A DNA stretch of 64,000 bases from Idiomarina ramblicola (GTDB taxonomy: Bacteria; Pseudomonadota; Gammaproteobacteria; Enterobacterales; Alteromonadaceae), in the NCBI RefSeq assembly GCF_003987255.1, contig NZ_PIQC01000001.1, forward strand, positions 620,001 through 684,000, in the 5' to 3' direction. Position numbers and translations under genes: made by a program. Positions 1-9,919 of the stretch are shown in pieces; the stretch's first letter is position 1, and each line of letters begins with the position of its first letter. A model generated the notes under the pieces. It had not been told where the DNA came from and searched no databases. It saw only the letters and a program-made list of their open reading frames with translations.

Positions 1-654
1 TTCTATGACAGAGCCTGCCAGCGTAAAGGTGGCGAAAGTGCGATGCTTGCACGCCTGCCTAAAGTATCGTCCGTAAGTCAATTAGAACAACTTGAAGACC
101 AGGACGTACTTGCTACTATTACTCGCTGTATTTTTCGGGCGGGCTTTGTCTGGCGAATTATTGAGGCGAAATGGCCAGGTTTTGAGGAAGCTTTTAAAGG
201 CTTTGTCCCGCTTTACTGGCAACAGGTACCCCCAGAGGTATTAGAAGAACTGTCAAAAGATGAACGTATTGTTCGCAACCAGCAAAAAATAAATACAGTT
301 CCAGCTAACGCCCGTATGATTGTTGAAGTATCCGAAGAGTACGGCAGCTTTGGTCAGTTTTTAGCGCAGTGGCCATCGAGCCGGCAAGCCGAGTTGCTGC
401 ACTACCTGAAAAAGAACGGTTCACGTTTGGGTGGCGTTACTCCACAATACGTTCTGCGCGAGCTTGGCTGGGACAGTTTTATTATGTCCAATGACGTTGT
501 CACCGCACTAACCAATTACAAATTAATAGATGCTTCCCCCACCAGCCAAAAAGGTCTGAAACAGGCACAAAGCGCCTTCAACCATTGGCACGAACAAACT
601 CAACTGCCCTACAGCCACTTATCGCGGATTTTGTCCTATAGCGTTGGAGATTAG
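1..654 (+). CDS. DNA-3-methyladenine glycosylase I family protein (5' truncated by window edge)
   Basis: The reading frame is open from the first base, so the true start lies upstream of the window and the internal ATG at 43 is not the start. The visible part resembles the Tag-like family (COG2818), which removes 3-methyladenine from alkylated DNA in base-excision repair. Recognisable blocks are RACQRKGGESA at the left edge, RCIFRAGFVWRII, IVRNQQKI followed by a conserved Asn-Ala pair, the GSRLGG turn, and the C-terminal LPYSHLSRILSYSVGD. The N-terminal part, which would hold the catalytic Glu region, is outside the window. A short inverted repeat (646-652 with 664-670) spans the stop codon but has no T-run. 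The family call is fairly firm; the exact substrate is inferred. Confidence 0.8.
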   Translation, partial: FYDRACQRKGGESAMLARLPKVSSVSQLEQLEDQDVLATITRCIFRAGFVWRIIEAKWPGFEEAFKGFVPLYWQQVPPEVLEELSKDERIVRNQQKINTVPANARMIVEVSEEYGSFGQFLAQWPSSRQAELLHYLKKNGSRLGGVTPQYVLRELGWDSFIMSNDVVTALTNYKLIDASPTSQKGLKQAQSAFNHWHEQTQLPYSHLSRILSYSVGD

Positions 655-750
655 GTATCGGGCAATCTCCATACAAGTTAAATATAAGCAAATTGAAGTA
701 CTTAGCTATTAAAGGTATATTGCCTGCTTTTCTCAAACAAGGAGAGATTT

Positions 751-1368
751 ATGAGAAAAGCTGTTATTGCATTGTTAATGCTGAGCTTACCGGGTGCTGT
801 TTTAGCCGAATCCCCTAACTGGAATAAAGTTGATGCCTCTTATGTTGATACTGATGTTGGTGTTGACGGAGTTGGCGATCTTTCTTTTGATGGATTCAGA
901 GTCGGCGGCTCAGCCGCTATCAGCCCGGACCTGCTCGTCTTAGATAACCTTTTTGTATTTGCAGATTTCGACTCTGTCTCGAATGACGACTCTAATTTCG
1001 ATTTAGACATCGACTTTCTGTCAGCAGGTATAGGCTCGTACAAACACTTAACGAAAACAACGGATTTGTACGCGACAGTATCTTTTGAACGTGTTGAGAG
1101 CGAGACTTCAGCTTTTGGACTTTCGGAGTCCGGTTCCGACAAGACATGGGGTGTAGGCATTGGACTTCGCTCTATGCTGACGCCAAATGTTGAAATCGAT
1201 ACGAAACTTGATTACGTAGCGTTTGATGAAGAACTTATTCGCTTTAACCTTTCAGCTTTCTATCATGTAACAAAAAACCTCTCTTTCGGACTTGGTTATG
1301 AAACCCATAGAGAAACTCAGGACTTTGATATTGATAGTCTAAGCGCAACCGTTCGTTATTCATTTTAA
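751..1368 (+). CDS. Small outer-membrane beta-barrel protein, unknown function
   Basis: The product is 205 residues with a clear signal peptide (about residues 1-19, cleavage after VLA). It continues with alternating polar and hydrophobic stretches and ends in VRYSF, a C-terminal aromatic residue typical of outer-membrane barrels recognised by the Bam machinery. It is rich in Asp and Ser, as is common in marine bacteria. A strong ribosome-binding site (AAGGAGAG) precedes the ATG. It stands alone between an upstream glycosylase gene and a downstream SIMPL gene. Its size fits an 8-stranded OmpA-like or OmpW-like barrel. No substrate or function can be named. Confidence 0.7.
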   Translation: MRKAVIALLMLSLPGAVLAESPNWNKVDASYVDTDVGVDGVGDLSFDGFRVGGSAAISPDLLVLDNLFVFADFDSVSNDDSNFDLDIDFLSAGIGSYKHLTKTTDLYATVSFERVESETSAFGLSESGSDKTWGVGIGLRSMLTPNVEIDTKLDYVAFDEELIRFNLSAFYHVTKNLSFGLGYETHRETQDFDIDSLSATVRYSF

Positions 1369-1389
1369 TTCGCTAAAGCTAGCCCCGTC

Positions 1390-1412
1390 CCTGCTGCCTA
1401 AACTGCAGCAGG
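1390..1412 (+). terminator. Hairpin downstream of the outer-membrane protein gene
   Basis: CCTGCTGC (1390-1397) and GCAGCAGG (1405-1412) form a perfect 8-bp stem with a 7-base loop, just after the stop codon at 1368. There is no T-run, so it may be an mRNA 3'-end stabiliser or a weak terminator. Confidence 0.4.
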
Positions 1413-1524
1413 CCCAAGTAAGCCCTGGAAAAATCCTCGTCTATCGCCTATAAATAAGTGGCACAGAGTTGTGCAACTACCTTTTACTACAAGTCACTTT
1501 TTTCAAAGAACCTTGAGGATTTCG

Positions 1525-2238
1525 ATGAACTCGACCAAAAACACTCTGATACTCGGCATTTCACTGATCATCAGCTTCGCCATCATCGCCGTCATAGGTT
1601 CCAACGCGGTGCTTGAACATAAGTCGATGGAGCGCACGGTTACTGTAAAAGGACTGTCAGAGCATGAATACCTTGCTGACACCGTTATCTGGCCCATTCA
1701 ATTTACGACTGCCAGTAATGATTTAACGGCTCTATATAAAACCATTGACGAATCGAACCAAAAGGTCATTGAGTTTCTGCAAAGCAAAGGCATTACTCAG
1801 GACGAAATCTCCTCGTCAGCACCTTCTATTACAGATAAATCCGCACAGAGCTATGGTTCTTCTCAACCTGCAGAGTTTCGGTACACAGCCACGAAGACCA
1901 TTACGGTTTACTCCGAAAACGTTGATCACGTTCGCGGAGTCATGAGTCTTCTCGGCGAGCTTGGTAAAGAAGGTATTGTCTTTACTACCGACAGCTACCA
2001 GGCTCAACCGGACTATTTATTTACACGCCTGAACGAAGTCAAACCTGAAATGATAGAAGAAGCCACTAAGAAAGCGCGGGAAGTGGCCGAGAAATTTGCT
2101 TTAGACTCTAACTCTCAGTTGGGCAAAATAAAGCAGGCTCGACAAGGACAGTTTAGTATCAGTGCACGCGACCGCCACAACCCTCATCTTAAAAAAATAC
2201 GGGTAGTGTCGACCATCGAATATTACTTGTCCGATTGA
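1525..2238 (+). CDS. SIMPL domain (DUF541) protein
   Basis: The predicted protein is 237 residues, with an N-terminal membrane anchor or uncleaved signal (about residues 5-25) followed by a SIMPL/DUF541 periplasmic domain. The family's typical opening is visible in the segment from RTVTVKGLSEHEYLADT onwards. The ATG at 1525 is preferred over the ATG at 1471 because TTGAGGA lies just upstream and the membrane segment then begins close to the N-terminus. SIMPL proteins are envelope proteins, some linked to oxidative stress; a biochemical role is not established. It is followed 51 bp downstream by a DUF502 gene on the same strand. Confidence 0.75.
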   Translation: MNSTKNTLILGISLIISFAIIAVIGSNAVLEHKSMERTVTVKGLSEHEYLADTVIWPIQFTTASNDLTALYKTIDESNQKVIEFLQSKGITQDEISSSAPSITDKSAQSYGSSQPAEFRYTATKTITVYSENVDHVRGVMSLLGELGKEGIVFTTDSYQAQPDYLFTRLNEVKPEMIEEATKKAREVAEKFALDSNSQLGKIKQARQGQFSISARDRHNPHLKKIRVVSTIEYYLSD

Positions 2239-2289
2239 TCTATTCGTTCCACAATGCAGCTAAATCTATGCCAAAAGGCTTTTTAGGTA

Positions 2290-2895
2290 ATGAAAAGAAC
2301 TCTCCAGTATTTATTTAAAGGGTTAGCCATTTTACTGCCCATTGTTGTGACCTTTGCTTTGCTGCAATGGCTTTTAGTTACTATTGAGACCTGGCTAAAG
2401 CCAATATGGATAACCTTAGTAGGCGAAGCTTCTTACTTTCCCGGGCTCGCTTTTATCAGCTTTCTCGCTATCGCCTTACTTATTGGCTTTAGCTCTCGTT
2501 GGAACTTTATTGACTCACTCTGGCAGCTTCCCGGAAAGTTGATGACCCGTTTACCTTTGCTACGCAGCCTGTACGGCACCATAAACGATGTCTTTGAAAT
2601 GATGTCCGGCAAAAACTTTGCAGAGGAATCCGTTGTATTGGTGACATTACCCGGTAGTAACCTACGCCTTATTGGTATTATCACCAAAAAAAGTGGCATA
2701 AAGGGTGACCGCCTATCCGAGCTTATGGAAGAGGATCAAGTCGCTGTATTTTTACCAATGAGCTATAACGTCGGTGGTTATATGGTTATTGTCCCGGGCG
2801 ATTGTGTGGAATCTCTGACAATGAAACCAGCAGATGCTTTACAGCTAACCATTAGTGGCGGCCTTGGCAAAAACCATTCCGGTAAAACAGATTAA
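2290..2895 (+). CDS. DUF502 family inner-membrane protein
   Basis: The product is 201 residues with two hydrophobic segments (about residues 10-30 and 55-75). A conserved cytoplasmic region follows with the family signature P(L)LRSLYGTINDVFEM, then VVLVTLPG and a segment resembling VFLPMSYNVGGYMVIVP. This pattern matches DUF502, a widespread membrane family without an assigned biochemical function. It sits between the SIMPL and YchJ-like genes on the same strand with short gaps, so the three may be co-transcribed. Confidence 0.75.
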   Translation: MKRTLQYLFKGLAILLPIVVTFALLQWLLVTIETWLKPIWITLVGEASYFPGLAFISFLAIALLIGFSSRWNFIDSLWQLPGKLMTRLPLLRSLYGTINDVFEMMSGKNFAEESVVLVTLPGSNLRLIGIITKKSGIKGDRLSELMEEDQVAVFLPMSYNVGGYMVIVPGDCVESLTMKPADALQLTISGGLGKNHSGKTD

Positions 2896-2939
2896 CAATT
2901 GCAGTTGAAATTAGCGCGCGTGCTGGTAAAGTTCGCGCT

Positions 2940-3317
2940 ATGCAAATGACAGAACCCTGCCCTTGCGGCTTAGATAAAACCTATCAGGACTGCTGCTACG
3001 CTTACCATAGCGGAGAGGCAACAGCCCAATCTCCTGAAGCGCTGATGCGCTCGCGCTACAGTGCTTTTGTCGGTCGCCTGGCTGGCTATTTAGAAGCCAC
3101 CTGGCATAGTAGCTCGCGCCCGCCACTACTCGATTTAAGCGACTCACCAAACTGGCTTAAACTGCAGGTTATTTCATCCAGTGTCGACCAGAATAAAGGA
3201 AAAGTTCATTTCCGGGCCTTTTACAAAGACGGCGATGACGTGGCCTTTATGGAAGAACAGTCCGACTTCGTGCAAGAAGACGGCAAGTGGTATTACCTAT
3301 CTGGTGAAACGAATTAA
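2940..3317 (+). CDS. YchJ-like SEC-C motif protein (UPF0225)
   Basis: The product is 125 residues. The N-terminus carries a zinc-binding SEC-C motif (CPCGLDKTYQDCC), followed by the family block SPEALMRSRYSAF and an NTF2-like fold predicted over the rest. E. coli YchJ is longer and has a second SEC-C motif at its C-terminus, which is absent here. Two ATGs (2940 and 2946) are possible starts. The stop codon overlaps by four bases with the stop codon of the convergent EAL gene. The function is unknown. Confidence 0.75.
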   Translation: MQMTEPCPCGLDKTYQDCCYAYHSGEATAQSPEALMRSRYSAFVGRLAGYLEATWHSSSRPPLLDLSDSPNWLKLQVISSSVDQNKGKVHFRAFYKDGDDVAFMEEQSDFVQEDGKWYYLSGETN

Positions 3318-5575
3318 GTCACTTTTTTCGTGCTACCTAAAAAGATTAACCCATGTTTTCTGACATGCTTTTCATAGGTATTTACTGTTAAAGGCTTTGA
3401 AAAATAAAAGCCCTGAAACTCTGAAAAACCGATGTTCTTTAAGCTATGTAATTGCGCTTCTTCTTCCACACCTTCAACAACACACTTTATGTTCAGTTCA
3501 GAACAAATATTGTAAATACCTTTAACCAGGCTGTGCTGTCGCCCAGAGCTTTTTATCTTGCGGATAAGAGCCCTGTCCAACTTTAATTTATCAATGGGAT
3601 AATAGGCCAGGCGTGTCACACTGGAATATCCGACACCAAAGTCATCAACCGACACCTTGAATCCCCACGACTGAAGCTCTTCCATTAACTCCAGAGAGTT
3701 TACCCGGTTTGATTCCAGACAAGTTTCCGTCAGCTCCAGCTCTATCTGTGAGGGCTTGACAGAAAAATCAGCCAAGTATTTTACCAGTTTAGAAATGAAG
3801 TCAGGTTGTGAAAAATCTAGCAACGAAATATTGATAGCAATAGGAAGCAGTGGAAAGTCATCTCTACTCCACCGTGATATCTGTGAGCAGACTTTCTGAA
3901 TAATTAAGTCAGTCAAACGACTGATCATTCGATACTCTTCCGCAATTGGGATAAAGGTTGCCGGCGAGATTATACCCAACACAGGGCTATCCCAGCGAGC
4001 CAAGGCTTCAAGCCCGACACAAGTCCCGTCAGCATTAACCTTGGGTTGAAAGCAAATATCTAACTCATCGTTTTGTATGGCCTCATCCAGCAGTACGGAT
4101 ATCTCATGCCGCTCCATAAACTCTTCAGAGTTTTCGGTATTATAAAGGTGAAAAAACTGGTTCATCGAAACAAACTTCTTGGCTTCTAAAGCCCGCGAAA
4201 CGACGGAGCCAGCAGATTCACCATGGTGTGGAAACCGGGCTACACCGAACTGAAAGGATTGCTGGCATTTAATGCCCTGAAGCGTGTAATCCCTGTCCAG
4301 CGACTTTTTGATATCAAATAACACCTCTTTTAGCTCGTTTCCTACTGTTTTAGGTAAAATGAAAACCAGTTTATTCAACGCAATGGTGGCCGTTAAACGA
4401 GGGTGATGTTTATGTTTTTTCAGGCGGTTATAAGCTGCCACTAATAGCTTTCTAATGACACCTTCTCCGTATTTGAGCCTGACATAATCCTCATTTTCAC
4501 TTTGAGCAACAACTACGAAGAACTCGCGATCAGATTTAGAAATCAATTTATTACACTGGAGTTCAAACCAATCGTTATTTGGTAAATTTGTCTGAGTATC
4601 CAAATAACGTAAGCGGCGGTTTTCCTGCTCTAGTAGCGTTAGGTTAGTTTCCAGGATTTTTTCTTGCGTGCAGTCAACGAACTCGTAAACATGTGCACTG
4701 GCTTCTGGAACCTCTAACCTGACGACCTGTTGGTAGGTAGCCCCATGCCTGATAACTTGCGCGGCAACAGGTAACTCGGCATGACTAAGATCAGGAAACC
4801 AACTTAAGATCCACTGATTTTCACTTTTCACTGATTCATCCAAACCAAAAGTGCTTGCTGCCAGTTCATTAAAATCGGTAATAATTCCCTGCTCATTCAC
4901 AATAACTTTGGGTCTTCTCGATTCAGCAAAAAAGACTTTGTATAGCGAATTTTTTCCTCTCAAATAATCATTAGACTTCTTCATTTCCTGATTGAGTCTT
5001 TTAGCGGCAACGATGGTGCGCCCAACCGCAAGCGGAATACAGATATTAAAAAACACAAACATCGTGCCCGTTATGTACCAGACAACGTTAGGAAACTGCA
5101 CTTTAGGTTCGGCAAAAAACGATAGGTCGACATGATTAGAGATGACATAAAACGGTATAATATTTAGCACGCCATACAAAAGCGCCGCCCTGCCACCTAT
5201 CAGCATTAACGCCGTTAACGGACAGGCATACATTAACATGGAGCCTATCTGAGCAAGGTTCGGGTCCGCCAGAAACAAGTTGCAGGCAACGCTTGCCATA
5301 ATAATTGTAAACTGCAGAAAGTGAGCACAAAATCGATAGTAATTTCGGCTTAACCACAATAAACCGAGCATACTTCCCAGGAAAATGGATGTGATTCCAA
5401 TAATGTGAAAAAGATCAGATTTTACTGCATCATAGAAGCTATTTAAAAATACAGCTAAACAAAGAAGCATCCCCGAGGACAGAATGATTCTAAGTGCACT
5501 AACTCGCCAATTAGGAACACCACTTTCGGACGTTCCCTCGTCATTCAGTAAAAAGAAGTTATTTAAGAAATTCAT
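3314..5575 (-). CDS. Membrane-bound EAL-domain c-di-GMP phosphodiesterase with degenerate GGDEF
   Basis: The product is 753 residues. The N-terminal ~190 residues hold about six membrane helices (a MASE-like sensor), followed by a probable PAS domain (~205-320), a GGDEF-like domain (~335-480) and an EAL domain (~495-745). The GGDEF signature is replaced by ALNKL at the expected position after TATI, so cyclase activity is unlikely. The EAL domain keeps the expected catalytic residues: the Glu of LEALARW, Asn of NISL, Glu of ELTE, DDFG, the Lys of KLKLD, EGVE and the Gln of FQGFYFSKP. It probably hydrolyses c-di-GMP in response to a membrane or redox signal. It is convergent with and overlaps the ychJ-like gene. 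Confidence 0.88.
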   Translation of the reverse strand: MNFLNNFFLLNDEGTSESGVPNWRVSALRIILSSGMLLCLAVFLNSFYDAVKSDLFHIIGITSIFLGSMLGLLWLSRNYYRFCAHFLQFTIIMASVACNLFLADPNLAQIGSMLMYACPLTALMLIGGRAALLYGVLNIIPFYVISNHVDLSFFAEPKVQFPNVVWYITGTMFVFFNICIPLAVGRTIVAAKRLNQEMKKSNDYLRGKNSLYKVFFAESRRPKVIVNEQGIITDFNELAASTFGLDESVKSENQWILSWFPDLSHAELPVAAQVIRHGATYQQVVRLEVPEASAHVYEFVDCTQEKILETNLTLLEQENRRLRYLDTQTNLPNNDWFELQCNKLISKSDREFFVVVAQSENEDYVRLKYGEGVIRKLLVAAYNRLKKHKHHPRLTATIALNKLVFILPKTVGNELKEVLFDIKKSLDRDYTLQGIKCQQSFQFGVARFPHHGESAGSVVSRALEAKKFVSMNQFFHLYNTENSEEFMERHEISVLLDEAIQNDELDICFQPKVNADGTCVGLEALARWDSPVLGIISPATFIPIAEEYRMISRLTDLIIQKVCSQISRWSRDDFPLLPIAINISLLDFSQPDFISKLVKYLADFSVKPSQIELELTETCLESNRVNSLELMEELQSWGFKVSVDDFGVGYSSVTRLAYYPIDKLKLDRALIRKIKSSGRQHSLVKGIYNICSELNIKCVVEGVEEEAQLHSLKNIGFSEFQGFYFSKPLTVNTYEKHVRKHGLIFLGSTKKVT

Positions 5576-5637
5576 ACTGGCTCGAGTCGTTTCTCAGACC
5601 CTCATTAAAGAACGTTAGCCCTTAAAAATCAACAACC

Positions 5638-6156
5638 TTATTGCTTCGTACTACGTATATTCGCTAAATGTTGACGATAGAAACGCCAACGCCTGGAATT
5701 GAGCAAATACCAACCACAAATAAGCCAGCCAAATATGATTCCAGCCCGGCCGAAAGAAAACGCACCATGCTGTTCAAGAAAAAGCCATAGAATTAATGTC
5801 GCATCGACAATAAGGGACAACAATAATAGAGGTTGAGCAAAACGCATTAACGCATTGGCCCAATTGCGTTCATCCTCACCGGCAAACGTTGTCGCCAGCA
5901 AAACCAATAGAGCAGGTAAACCAATTAGTAGCATCAGCCCAAACTGTTCAGAGCTTGTATAGAAAAGCTTTAGCAGACGGGTACGGTCTTCGGCAAAGGT
6001 AAGTGAGATGATAGCCGCCACGTAGCCACGCATCTGAAATAGCAAAACAAGCAAGAGCGAGAGCGGGAAACTCGCTCTGCCCTCTTTATCCAAGTATCGT
6101 GCTTTCTCGACCAATCGCTGCCCGGCGCTTGTCGCCGCGCTGCCAGATTTTTTCAT
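5638..6156 (-). CDS. DUF2919 (YfeZ-like) inner-membrane protein
   Basis: The product is up to 172 residues with four predicted membrane helices. The segment YLDKEGRASFPLSLLLVLLF resembles the start of DUF2919 proteins such as E. coli YfeZ. Its 5' end overlaps the 3' end of the upstream DUF2061 gene by about 70 bp in another frame. An internal TTG at 6114 would give a shorter protein and a smaller overlap, so the start is uncertain. No strong ribosome-binding site is seen at either position, suggesting translational coupling. The function is unknown. Confidence 0.65.
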   Translation of the reverse strand: MKKSGSAATSAGQRLVEKARYLDKEGRASFPLSLLLVLLFQMRGYVAAIISLTFAEDRTRLLKLFYTSSEQFGLMLLIGLPALLVLLATTFAGEDERNWANALMRFAQPLLLLSLIVDATLILWLFLEQHGAFSFGRAGIIFGWLICGWYLLNSRRWRFYRQHLANIRSTKQ

Positions 6157-6304
6157 GAAAATAATAACCCACTGTGTTCACTAACGGTTCAATCAAAGCA
6201 ATTGCACCACCGAGTACGATATCGCCTGTCATTAACCACACTACGCCAAACGCGATGGTAAAGTGCATAATGCCAAATGATACTGTTTTTGCTGCGTCTT
6301 TCAT
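6086..6304 (-). CDS. DUF2061 small membrane protein
   Basis: The product is 72 residues. It has two hydrophobic segments and the conserved DUF2061 block with the motif ALIEPLVNTVGYYFHEKIW. DUF2061 is a family of small predicted membrane proteins with no known activity. The ATG is preceded by GGGAGATTGTT. The downstream DUF2919 gene begins within its coding sequence, so the two are likely one transcript. Confidence 0.8.
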   Translation of the reverse strand: MKDAAKTVSFGIMHFTIAFGVVWLMTGDIVLGGAIALIEPLVNTVGYYFHEKIWQRGDKRRAAIGRESTILG

Positions 6305-6363
6305 AACAATCTCCCACTTCGACTTTTAGCTATTGTTGCCGATTAAGATTGTTTTAACCAATT

Positions 6364-6399
6364 GAAAAAAGCGATAACCCTATTCGTTACAGGGCGCTT
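6364..6399 (-). terminator. Rho-independent terminator of uvrB
   Basis: On the minus strand AAGCG and CCCT pair with AGGG and CGCTT to form an interrupted stem just beyond the uvrB stop codon. It is followed by a run of six T residues (forward strand A-run at 6365-6370). Confidence 0.6.
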
Positions 6400-6401
6400 A
6401 C

Positions 6402-8435
6402 CTAAACCGCCCGTTTAAGTTGCTCTCGCAATTCGGCCACTTCATCTCGTAATTTGCCCGCTTGCTCAAACTCGAGATTCTGTGCCGCTTTGTACATTTC
6501 TTTTTCTTTCGCTTCAATTTCTTTCATCACTGCTTTAGCGTCTTTAACAACCACAGTACGAGCATCGTAACCAGAGGCCACTTCAGCCAGAGCTTTCTCC
6601 GCTTTACTCTGACGAGCTTTGGCAGAACCCTGGCCGAGATCCATAACATCGGTGATGTCTTTATTAAGGCCCTGCGGGGTAATTCCGTGCTCTTTGTTAT
6701 ACGCAATCTGTTTTTCACGACGACGGTCGGTTTCGTCCATAGCCCGTTGCATAGAGCCGGTAATTCGGTCCGCGTATAAAATCGCGCGGCCGTTAACGTT
6801 ACGCGCCGCACGCCCAATGGTCTGGATTAGAGAACGATCGGAGCGCAGGAAACCTTCTTTGTCTGCATCCAAAATAGCAACCAGCGAGACTTCCGGCATA
6901 TCCAGACCTTCACGCAGTAAGTTAATACCCACCAAGACATCGAATTTACCTAAGCGCAAGTCACGGATAATTTCCATGCGCTCAACCGTATCTATGTCTG
7001 AGTGCAGGTAACGGACTTTTATCCCGTGCTCATCCAGGTAGTCCGCTAAATCTTCTGCCATTTTTTTAGTCAGCGTAGTAGCCAGTACCCGTTCGCCCTG
7101 TTCTGTGCGCAAACGTATTTCAGACATCAAATCATCCACCTGCGTAGCGACCGGACGCACTTCTATCGTAGGATCAACCAATCCTGTAGGCCGGACAACC
7201 TGCTCAACCACTTCATTACTACTGCGTTCCAGTTCGTATTTACCCGGTGTCGCTGACACATACAGGGTCTGCGGTGCTATCGCCTCAAATTCATCAAACT
7301 TAAGTGGTCTGTTGTCCAGTGCTGACGGCAAACGAAAACCGTATTCAACCAAGTTTTCTTTACGCGATCGGTCACCTTTGTACATCGCACCAATTTGAGA
7401 CACCGTCACGTGAGACTCATCAATGATAAGTAATGCATTATCTGGCAGATAATCCATTAGCGTTGGCGGTGGCTCGCCGGGTGCACGACGCGACAGATAG
7501 CGTGAGTAGTTTTCAATGCCCGAGCAATAACCAAGCTCCAGCATCATCTCAATATCAAACTGAGTCCGCTGATTTATTCGTTGCTCTTCTATAAGCTTAT
7601 TTTGCTTAAGCAGAATTTCACGGCGATCTTTCAGTTCATCTTTTATCTTTTCAATGGCTTTAACCAACACTTCGCGCGGCGTCACATAGTGCGTTTTGGG
7701 GTAGATGGTCGCGCGAGCAACATCTTTTTCCGTGACTTGCCCGGTTAGTGGTTCAAAAAAGCTGATACGGTCAATTTCGCTGTCGAACAACTCAACCCGT
7801 ACCGCCATCTCTTCAGACTCCGCCGGAAAGATATCAATCACGTCGCCACGCACCCGATAGGTACCCCGTTCAAAAGCGGCATCGTTACGTTTGTACTGAA
7901 GCTGAGCCAGACGCCGTAAAACATCTCGCTGGTCGATAATGTCGCCTCGGCGCAAGTGCAGCATCATTTTCATATAAGACTCAGGGTCGCCCAAGCCATA
8001 AATAGCAGAAACCGACGCAACCAGAACCACATCTCTGCGTTCCATTAGCGCTTTTGTGGCAGACAAACGCATTTGCTCAATATGAGAATTAATTGAAGCA
8101 TCTTTCTCAATGAAGGTATCAGTGGTAGGAACGTAAGCTTCTGGCTGATAATAATCGTAGTAAGAAACGAAATATTCCACCGCATTATTGGGGAAATACT
8201 CTTTCATCTCTCCATAAAGCTGCGCCGCCAGGGTTTTATTGTGCGCCAATATCAACGTAGGTCGCTGCGAACGTTCAATGACGTTTGCCATGGTAAAGGT
8301 TTTACCTGAACCAGTGACCCCCAAAAGCACCTGATGCGCCAAACCGGTATCCAGATTATCGAGCAGCGATCCGATGGCTTTGGGCTGGTCACCCGCCGGC
8401 TTGTATTTAGAAACCAGTTCAAATTTCTTAGCCAC
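6402..8435 (-). CDS. uvrB: Excinuclease ABC subunit B
   Basis: The 677-residue product matches full-length UvrB, the damage-verifying helicase of nucleotide-excision repair that loads UvrC. Visible features are the Walker A motif [10 protein letters not shown] near residue 40, the damage-binding beta-hairpin region [12 protein letters not shown] near residue 95, the DESH box, helicase motifs including QTIGRAARN, and a C-terminal UVR domain ([13 protein letters not shown]) that binds UvrC. The start is a GTG at 8433-8435 preceded by TTGAGGAGAG, and it overlaps the end of the upstream MATE gene by 8 bp. No canonical LexA box (CTGT-N8-ACAG) was seen near the start, so SOS control is not evident. 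Confidence 0.97.
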   Translation of the reverse strand: MAKKFELVSKYKPAGDQPKAIGSLLDNLDTGLAHQVLLGVTGSGKTFTMANVIERSQRPTLILAHNKTLAAQLYGEMKEYFPNNAVEYFVSYYDYYQPEAYVPTTDTFIEKDASINSHIEQMRLSATKALMERRDVVLVASVSAIYGLGDPESYMKMMLHLRRGDIIDQRDVLRRLAQLQYKRNDAAFERGTYRVRGDVIDIFPAESEEMAVRVELFDSEIDRISFFEPLTGQVTEKDVARATIYPKTHYVTPREVLVKAIEKIKDELKDRREILLKQNKLIEEQRINQRTQFDIEMMLELGYCSGIENYSRYLSRRAPGEPPPTLMDYLPDNALLIIDESHVTVSQIGAMYKGDRSRKENLVEYGFRLPSALDNRPLKFDEFEAIAPQTLYVSATPGKYELERSSNEVVEQVVRPTGLVDPTIEVRPVATQVDDLMSEIRLRTEQGERVLATTLTKKMAEDLADYLDEHGIKVRYLHSDIDTVERMEIIRDLRLGKFDVLVGINLLREGLDMPEVSLVAILDADKEGFLRSDRSLIQTIGRAARNVNGRAILYADRITGSMQRAMDETDRRREKQIAYNKEHGITPQGLNKDITDVMDLGQGSAKARQSKAEKALAEVASGYDARTVVVKDAKAVMKEIEAKEKEMYKAAQNLEFEQAGKLRDEVAELREQLKRAV

Positions 8436-9786
8436 GTTCTCTCCTCAACTCGCGTGAAAACCACCAATACGAAATAATAGCGGTAAACAGATTAGCGACC
8501 ACACCACCAATAAATAACCCAGTCAACTCGGCCAATAAACTTCCCAAATAGGAAAGCGGCACGAACAGCACAAATAAACGGATAATGCTCAGCCACAAAG
8601 CATTCATTGGCCGGTGCACAGCGTTAAAGCTGGAGTTTGTCAGTATAATAATACCCTGCAACCCGTAACCCAACGGCATAATATAAATAAAGAGTTTAAC
8701 GATGTCGGCAACCGCCTGTTCTTCGGCAAATACCTGAGCTATCCAATGCGCGGTTACCAGCATCAGCAGATAAATGACCGCCTGAATCGCCAGCACGGCT
8801 TTTAACGCTGTCCGGTAAGCCTCTTTTACTCTGTCAATACGATCGGCACCGTAGTTCTGACTAATTAAGGGCGGCAATGACATCGACAGCGCCAGTATGA
8901 TGACGCTGGCCAGGGATTCCAGCCGCGACCCCACACCAAAGGCGGCAACAGCAGGTGCGCCATAAGATGCGACAATAGCAGTCATTACCGACATAGCTAA
9001 CGGCGTCAGCATATTCGCACTGGCAGCGGGCATACCAATTTTCAAAATGCCGCGGGCTGATTTTATCCAGGCTTTAACAAATAGTTTTTCATTGGGTGGT
9101 TTGGAAGAAACCAGTTTATTTCGACGCAACAACCAGAACACTAAAAAGACGCCACTAAACCAGGAAATCACACTGGCTAAAGCGGCCCCCTGAATGCCCA
9201 TGCCCGGAATCGGTCCTAAACCAAAAATGAAAATCGGATCAAAAATGGCGTTAGCTAAGCCGCCTGAGGCCATAATAAGTGAAGGGGTACGAGTATCCCC
9301 CGATGCTCGTAATACGGCATTTCCCACCATCGGGGTCACTAACATGACACAGCCAAAATACCACAGCGTCATGTAGTCCCGTATCAGCGGCATCAGCCGC
9401 TCCTGAGCCTGCAATAAACTGAAAATCGGATCCATCAGCAGGTAGCCGATTAATGCCAAAACGGCAACCAATAAAGCCGATACAGTAAGCGCTGAAAAAC
9501 CATCAAAATGCGCTTCTTCCGGTCGATCAGAACCGTATTTACGCGCTATGACGGCGGACGTTCCAATGCCTAAACCTATGGCCAGGCTGACAACAGTAAA
9601 AGTAACGGGGAAAGTGAAACTGACCGCTGCTAAAGGGTCGGTTCCAAGCATACTGATAAAGAAGGTATCGACAACATTAAAACTGATAAGGGTAGCCACA
9701 CCGAAAATAACCGGCCAGGTCATTTCCCATAGTTTTTGTCCTACCGGCGCGCTGATAAGACTTCTTGATGCGTCGGCAGCTGCCAT
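8428..9786 (-). CDS. MATE family efflux transporter
   Basis: The product is 452 residues with about 12 membrane helices. The paired MATE-family halves are recognisable, including [16 protein letters not shown] near the N-terminus and a matching segment around [16 protein letters not shown] in the second half. Family members export cationic drugs or metabolites in exchange for Na+ or H+. The start has a strong ribosome-binding site (GAGGAGGG). The gene overlaps the uvrB start by 8 bp, so uvrB translation may be coupled to it. The substrate is unknown. Confidence 0.88.
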   Translation of the reverse strand: MAAADASRSLISAPVGQKLWEMTWPVIFGVATLISFNVVDTFFISMLGTDPLAAVSFTFPVTFTVVSLAIGLGIGTSAVIARKYGSDRPEEAHFDGFSALTVSALLVAVLALIGYLLMDPIFSLLQAQERLMPLIRDYMTLWYFGCVMLVTPMVGNAVLRASGDTRTPSLIMASGGLANAIFDPIFIFGLGPIPGMGIQGAALASVISWFSGVFLVFWLLRRNKLVSSKPPNEKLFVKAWIKSARGILKIGMPAASANMLTPLAMSVMTAIVASYGAPAVAAFGVGSRLESLASVIILALSMSLPPLISQNYGADRIDRVKEAYRTALKAVLAIQAVIYLLMLVTAHWIAQVFAEEQAVADIVKLFIYIMPLGYGLQGIIILTNSSFNAVHRPMNALWLSIIRLFVLFVPLSYLGSLLAELTGLFIGGVVANLFTAIISYWWFSRELRRERG

Positions 9787-9919
9787 TCAATCCCTCCTCA
9801 GTTCGATAGCCGAATAGTGTACATGAGACTGCGCTTGGTGGCTACGGAGAATGGACTTTAGCCACCGCGATCCGTATAGTAATGGGCATTCCATCCCTTG
9901 CGAAAAACAGGATCTGAAC

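Noticed and set aside
840-1160. Minus-strand frame inside the outer-membrane protein gene
   Set aside because: It is fully contained in a gene with a clear signal peptide and a better ribosome-binding site, and its product is low-complexity.
7105-7398. Plus-strand frame within uvrB
   Set aside because: Antisense to a strongly conserved gene; no ribosome-binding site.
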